In this document: positions 57,973-64,000 of the stretch, one piece after another | How the letters are laid out: each line of letters starts with the position of its first letter | How positions within the stretch are numbered: position 1 is the stretch's first letter | NCBI GenBank assembly: GCA_025094145.1 | Contig: JALLLS010000018.1 | Span: 310,001 to 374,000 of the forward strand | Direction of reading: 5' to 3' | Origin: Spinellus fusiger | Taxonomy: Eukaryota; Mucoromycota; Mucoromycetes; Mucorales; Phycomycetaceae | Length of the DNA: 64,000 nt | Notes under the pieces: generated by a model | Database searches by the model: none | What the model was told of the DNA's origin: nothing | The model's input: only the letters and a program-made list of their open reading frames with translations | Position numbers and translations under genes: made by a program

Positions 57973-60900
57973 AGACACAAGAACATTTAGAGAATTGAAT
58001 TACTAAATTGAGAAACAAAACCAAAAAAAAAAGTATCTATATTTCTTCATGCGATGAGAACACTATAGATTTAGTGCACCACTTTAATTCAAACAAACAA
58101 ACAAGCTGGCAGGCAGTCAGACAGACAGACAGGCAAAAAAAAAGTCCTTCATTGTCCTGGCTTGGGCGGATGTTGTAAATGAAGCATTCATTTTTAGCCA
58201 TATCTTAAAACAGACATTTCCATTCAATGTTCTTTCTTTGCATGCATAAAACACAACTTTTACATTTTTAATTATTTTGTGTAATAAAGCTCACGGAACA
58301 AGGATAGAGCCTAGTATTTATTTTAAGGTTTAGAATAAAAATACTACAATGCATATTGGTATTCAAATATTCATGTGAGGTATAATCGAAAAATATTTCT
58401 CACACCTACACCTATTATGCTTATCCTACTTATTATACCTATTAGTATTATTTATAATTTGGTTCTGTTTCATCTTTACTTCTTTATTTCTTTATTTCAT
58501 TTTTAATATATAAATATAAAGACTATTAAATTAAACATTAATAAAGCTATTGTTTTAGATAAATAAGTAAAATGATCTTAATAGGCTAATACTTCCAGCC
58601 TTTCTGAACAAGGAATAGTGCAAGTGTGTGAGAGAGAGTGAGGGAGGAAGAGGGCAATGGGTTGGATTTAAAGAACAGAACAGATACAAAAATGGAATGA
58701 TGTATCAGTAAGAAACATATGAACTATAATTGACCTGGCTTATAGTAGTGGTACTATAAATTGTCAGCCTATTAGATAACCCATATGGGGGGTTTTTTTA
58801 TTATTAATATTAGACAAGTATGTTTTATAAAGCTTTTTTTTTTGTATTCTTTATTGACTAGGCCAACACGTTATGGTATGGTATGGTATGTTTTATAAAG
58901 CATTAAAGCTGTTACTCAAAAAATAGTTTATTCAATGAAAGAGCGTTTGTAAAGACAAAAAGCCAAAGACAATTATATTCTGTCAAACAGCTGTAATGCA
59001 CAGTCTATCCTCCCTCCCATGTGATTGTATGATATATACTAGAGTATAATACTATGAATGAGTGGAAAATAGGAAGCAAAGTAGAGAAAAGTAAGAGCAT
59101 AGGTGCATTTGAAGCAAAGAGTCCAATCAAAAGATGAATAAACAGTGACAGGATCTTGATGCAGCAACCCCCTCTTAATAGGTCAGCCTGTTATTTTCTT
59201 TATACTATCTTTATATGTTATTTTCTTTCTTTAACTAAATACTTGCCAAAGAATGACCCTTTATTATTATCAAATACCTCACATATTTAGTCCCACGTGT
59301 CTGATCGTAAAAAAAATAAGCTGGCCTACTAAAGAAGGGTTCTTTTATGGGGTCAGTCAATGAGAAACTAAACAAAAAAAGCTTCTCCGATTTACAATGG
59401 CATATTGGTTTGATATAAAGAAGAAATTGTTCCAGTAATTACAGTTGAATTTGAAAAATAGTATTACTCATAGTGCATCTATGCATTTCGTCAAATGAAG
59501 TCTGATGTTTTTTATCCGTTTTTTTTCCTTCTTCCATGTACTCTGCACTGTCTTTGAAATGTTGATCAGAAATAAAAGAAAAGATAAGAGAAAAGGTGTC
59601 AACTTGTAAACAAATAAATAGGGATCTAGATCTGGAGAGGGAGATAGGGGAGATAAAGTAAGTATATAAAAAGAAAAATAGAGCCATAGAAGAGGAAATA
59701 GTAGATTGTTTTAATAACCACTCTATTATCTTCTTTTCCCTTAGTTTTTTTTCTTAATACACAAGTATATCTGATCATTATTTATTCATAAAAGTTGGAA
59801 AAATAAAAAGTGTGCCATGTGGTGTTTTTGCGATATAATAAAAAAGAGTACAGGCCTATTTATCTTATTTTACACAATGAAATAGGGGAGCAGATGATCA
59901 ACTCAGACATATAGCCCTCTTTCATCTGTATCTTTAGCTTTTCATAGGTAAAACGGATTTATTTCTATTTTCTATCTTTTTTTTATGCCTGACCAGTGTT
60001 TTTTTATAACTATAGTTTAAAGCATAGATCTCTGATAAGAGTTTTTTTTTTTAAAAAAAAACCCCCTTCTCTACTTATGAAGGCACTATGTATCAAAGTA
60101 TACTGACTTGTAGAATAGGTTGGGTGGAATAGATCAAGTTATGATCAGTAGTGTGTGTGTGTGTGTTGATTGCTTAAAATATATAACGTCTTAATTTGAT
60201 ATTTAATTTCATGGCAGCCTTTCGTATGTTTGGATCAAAGACCCTTGTTGTTTCTATTTGAAGAAATGTCGTGTTTTATATTTTATGTTTCTAGAAAATA
60301 GGCCTAGCATGGTCTCTTTATGACATCAGAGCCAAACTGAATAGATATTTCTCTTGCATTGACTTTAGACTTTGAGGGAATAGTGTCATCAAGAGAAGCA
60401 ACAGTAGCATAAAATCATAGGCAAAATAAATAAGTGGATGAAGAATAGTACTGTTTTAGATACTATGTTTAAACCTTGTGCCACGGTAAGCATTATTACA
60501 GAGTATAAAGCACCATCTCGTATTTTTTTATGGAAAGAGAGAGAGAGAGAGACCAAGATAAGCAACCCAAGCACAAGATAATACAACTTTATTCCTATTG
60601 ATATCTCTTCTTGTGTATCATCTCAGCCTTATCCAATTATTATTTTTTAGTTTATTATACTGATAGGTTGTATTAAGAAGAAAAAGATAGAGATACTTAT
60701 CTATCGTAAACTGTTTTTCAGTAGACACCATCCCTTGCAGATCAACAAGAATTAATCCCTATTCCGGTGCTTTAATAAAGTAGTCTTTATCACTGTAGGA
60801 GTATCTACAGCCTAGGATTTTCTCTGGAACCCATGGTGAGATACCACAGTGCATGAGTAAAGGCGGGGAAGTTTAAGTTATTTGAAATTGTTTAGACCAT

Positions 60901-63044
60901 TGAATGTAACCTGCTACTTTTAGAGTAGCAAAGTACAACTTTCTTGATTATTTGACGTTTTAATCACAATTGTAATAAACTCGAGTGGCCTACCATGCAT
61001 TAGGTATCTGTATTTTTCTATTGCACATGATCCTTTTATTAACCACCCAATAAGAACAAATCAATGGGGAAGAAACTGGTGTACAAGTAAAGATAGAAAA
61101 TGAAATGGAAAATCAATTATGTTTCTTATAAGGCATTAGAAAGAAAGAAGGCAAAGAAAGGTAGAATTCTAAAATAATTAAAGATAAAAATAAACAACAA
61201 TAACAAGCAAAGGTGTTTATAGTGCAATAGTCAATACTTTCATTCATGATTACTCTATATCTGATGGATACTCCCTCCTTTTTTATTTTTTATCAACTGA
61301 AAGATCAGTAAAAGTGTATGACTTTAATACATAGCCTTGTTTTTTATTTGAATTCATTGGAAACCTATCCATTCATGACGGTTGCACCAACTTCTTATAC
61401 AGTTGATTTATTGGTAATAAGATAAATTCACTGATCCAACCAATGGGCAAAAGAATAATTAACTGAACCATATCTAGAAGTTTGATGATGATGATTATCT
61501 ACTTGTACGTAGGTCACCTTCCCTTACAGAGGATCTTTAGAATAAGAAAGTTCATTTGTAGAGATGCCAAACAAATGGCCTTTACCAATATTACACTTGC
61601 TGAGAACAAACTCTAGTGAAAGGTTGGGTTCAGGGAGTTTCAATACAAACACGTCCTTTCCAACGTTTCTAGGTGCAGGAGAGTGAGAGTAAGAGTGAGT
61701 GAGAAAAGACTTTAAACCAGATAAGAAAAGCCTATTCTTTCCTGATAAAGAGATTCCCTATAATTTTCGTTCCATCGAAAATAAAATAGAAAATAGAAAA
61801 GAAAAAAGAAAACTCCCCAATGATATGAAATATACTGGATGGATTGGAAGTAGTGTACTTTTACTTTCTCTTTCAATGTCTTTCGATTTCCTTCAATAAA
61901 AGAGTCCCTGTTCATATGGGCAAAGGGCATTGGCCATCAATATCATCAAAAAGATCAGAAACACAGACACCGACGTCAATTCATGAAAAACAACGAGACA
62001 GGGAGAGACAGGATTGAAATGTCTAAATATTATACGCTGAAGTGAGTCTGTTGTCTTTGGGTCAGCGTATGTCATTGGTTTAGTAAATCTGAAGCTTCTC
62101 AAGTATTACCTCATATAAGAATGTAACATGGCACAGAACTAGAATAATCACTAAAATAATATAAAGATAAATTTATATATATAAAAAGAAAAAAAAAGAA
62201 GTGATACAGTTTGAGAGAACAATAACTCCATTTTTTTATTTTTTATTTTTATTTTTTTATATATATATTGACACTATGGAGTACTTGTCTAGTTTTGGCA
62301 AAAGGAGTTATTTTAGAACAAGAACTGTGTTTGTGTGGAATACAGGCAGACATGGTTACAGAAGAAAGAATAAAACAACGAGTCTGTTTTTTCATCCTTT
62401 TGGAAGGACATGCGTTGAGTGGAAAGCAGGAGGGTGGCTGTTGGCAAAGAGATAAAAGCGAGCATTTCATTTGCAGCCCATTCCGATGAGTGGGTCTTCA
62501 AATCATAGTCCAGTAGACGCTTACTGATTGTTCTTCTTATTGAGTCATAGCGTCCACTCCACCATGAATGGGTCGGGGTTTGGACTCAATGGCAATGTTC
62601 TCATTATTAAGAACCGATACTGTAGTGAGAATGGACAGAAATAGGAGAGAGGCGAGAAGAAATTCAAAATAATAATAATGTCGCTAAGCAACCGATCAAC
62701 TAGGAAAGGAAACTGGACATATCACTTACTATAAGAGTGTGAAACTTTTCCTTATGACAGGATGGGGAGGGTGGAAGACGCCTGTATGGATAGGAAAAGG
62801 GATGGTGTTCTAGTGAAGGGATTTTGCATAGAGATACGCTGTACGATGGAGAAATGAGAGGATGACCTGGTATAGGAATTGGTATAAGAAATCCCCCAAA
62901 TGGAGAAGCCTGATTCCCTATTGGATCTCAATGACTGAACCTAATCTGAGAAATAAAGTATTTAGCTTTTTGCAGAAACATATAAATAGCTGGAGGATGA
63001 AGGAACAAACCCTCACAGTGTTATTTTCCAGTGCTCCTCATACA
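57199..63044. other. AT-rich gene desert, 5.8 kb
   Basis: No gene or recognisable domain in any frame; longest frames (for example 59439-59687, 60389-60586, 61699-61899, 62201-62489) have no family features. Contains (AAT)n at 57938-57966, a GGTATGGTAT run at 58872-58890, (GT)n at 60151-60165 and several T-rich tracts. The last about 150 bp are the 5' flank of the transporter gene. Confidence 0.5.
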
Positions 63045-64000
63045 ATGCCTTTTCAAGATGAGAAAAAGGGAGTGGATCACTCCGAGAGTATTTCTTCTGG
63101 TATCTCTAGTGGTAATTATCCAAGAAAAAGAAGAAAAAAAGAAAAAAAAAAGAGAAAAAGAAACCCCTCCCTCCCTCTCCTCCCATGGCATCGACAGTAG
63201 CAGTGGTTCTTATCATTGTCCTTTTTGTTTTGTCTTTTTGTTTTTTGTATGTGGAAATAGTTCATGACTTGGACATAGAAAATGATAAAAGCGGCGAAGA
63301 ACACAAAGGGTCCTCTATGCTGGCCTATTGTAACGTTGTCTGTGTGATTGCTGGTACGGGCACATTGGGACTTCCCTTTGCACTCCGACAGGGTGGCTGG
63401 ATTGGTAAGACATTTAATGCATACACACTCGCTCTTTTATCCTTACTGATCTTTGTATGCCTCACCTCTCTATTAGGGCTGTTTATCTTATTCTTATCCT
63501 GGTCGATGTCATGTTATACTGGCATTCTCCTTATTCGCTGTTTGTATGCCAATGGAAAGTCACGACTGTTGACTTATAAGGATGTCGCAACTGCTTCTTT
63601 TGGCATTGTGGGTGGCTGGGTCACTTTCTTCTTCAATGCATGGATTCTGTTGGGTGCACCTATCCTATACATGGTCCTGTCTGGCACCAATCTGAATCAA
63701 CTCTGCAAGGGCACTGCAGGTGAATTGGGTGTTGTTCCATGGATCATCATCTCTTCTTCCATTACCGCTATTCCCTTTGTTCTTGTCAAATCAATGAAGG
63801 AAGTGGCATGGATGAGTGCCTTTGGTGCTGTGGCCACCACTGTTGTTGTTATCATTGTCCTTGTCGTCTCCTGTATTGACCAAAAGAACCTCGTCAACAT
63901 CCACCATGATCCTGTCATCTGGGAGCAATTCCCCATTGCGCTCAGTACCATTTCATTCTCATTTGGTGGCAATGTAGTCTATCCTCATGTTGAGAAATCA
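63045..64000 (+). CDS. Amino-acid transporter (AAAP/AVT family), 5' part
   Basis: Exons 63045-63111, 63261-63404 and 63477-end; the gene runs off the window. The start MPFQDEKKGVDHSESISSG gives a short acidic N-terminus (HDLDIENDKSGEEH). The transmembrane core begins with SSMLAYCNVVCVIAGTGTLG and LPFALRQGGWIGLFILF, the hallmark first helices of the Aa_trans family (N...G.G.LG.P.A...GW). Further spans are SCYTGILLIRCLY, WVTFFFNAWILLGAPILYMV, WIIISSSITAIPFVLV and VATTVVVIIVLVVSCI, ending SFSFGGNVVYPHVE, the family's central G-G...P motif. Likely vacuolar or plasma-membrane neutral amino-acid transport, closest in look to AVT1/VGAT-like members; direction cannot be told. Confidence 0.85.

Overview
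The window looks like nuclear DNA of an early-diverging fungus, most likely Mucoromycota (Mucorales-like). The basis is inference. Genes are closely packed on both strands, with many short introns (mostly about 50-190 bp), AT-rich and pyrimidine-tract-rich intergenic DNA, abundant microsatellites and Tc1/mariner relics. The conserved genes are eukaryotic and fungal in type. Most spliced models below were checked by joining exons in frame, and their total lengths are multiples of three. Where database comparison would be needed, the family name rests on recognised motifs only.

Region 1-41.6 kb is a housekeeping block. In order it holds: a queuosine-salvage hydrolase (C-terminal part), a proteasome alpha subunit (PSMA4/Pre9), a STE20-family kinase with a long activation-loop insertion, a small FYVE protein, cystathionine beta-synthase, a hypothetical gene, a dead Tc1 element, SAM50, a RING-CH membrane E3, an MRCK-like AGC kinase, the PHO85 CDK, CCT6, a secreted protein with two C-type-lectin-like regions, an ACSF3-like acyl-CoA synthetase, Mn-SOD, the Rab7 GTPase YPT7, a 3.6-kb repeat-rich stretch without a clear gene, a Mig1/CreA-type zinc-finger factor, SRP68, an RNF121-like membrane RING protein and an alpha-arrestin.

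Region 41.6-57.6 kb is the accessory zone. It holds an internally deleted Tc1 element, a decayed Fanzor (eukaryotic TnpB-like RNA-guided nuclease) gene, a PKA catalytic subunit, a bHLH factor, and a gene encoding a tandem array of nine 57-residue units that contain helix-turn-helix motifs in strict 171-bp register. It also holds another Tc1 element with near-perfect ends. Two diverged inverted copies of one dispersed repeat lie near both borders.

Region 57.2-63.0 kb is an AT-rich gene desert. The window closes with the 5' part of an amino-acid transporter. The two most interesting items are the HTH-array gene (52.3-54.1 kb) and the Fanzor relic with its putative conserved 3' flank (43.3-45.4 kb).
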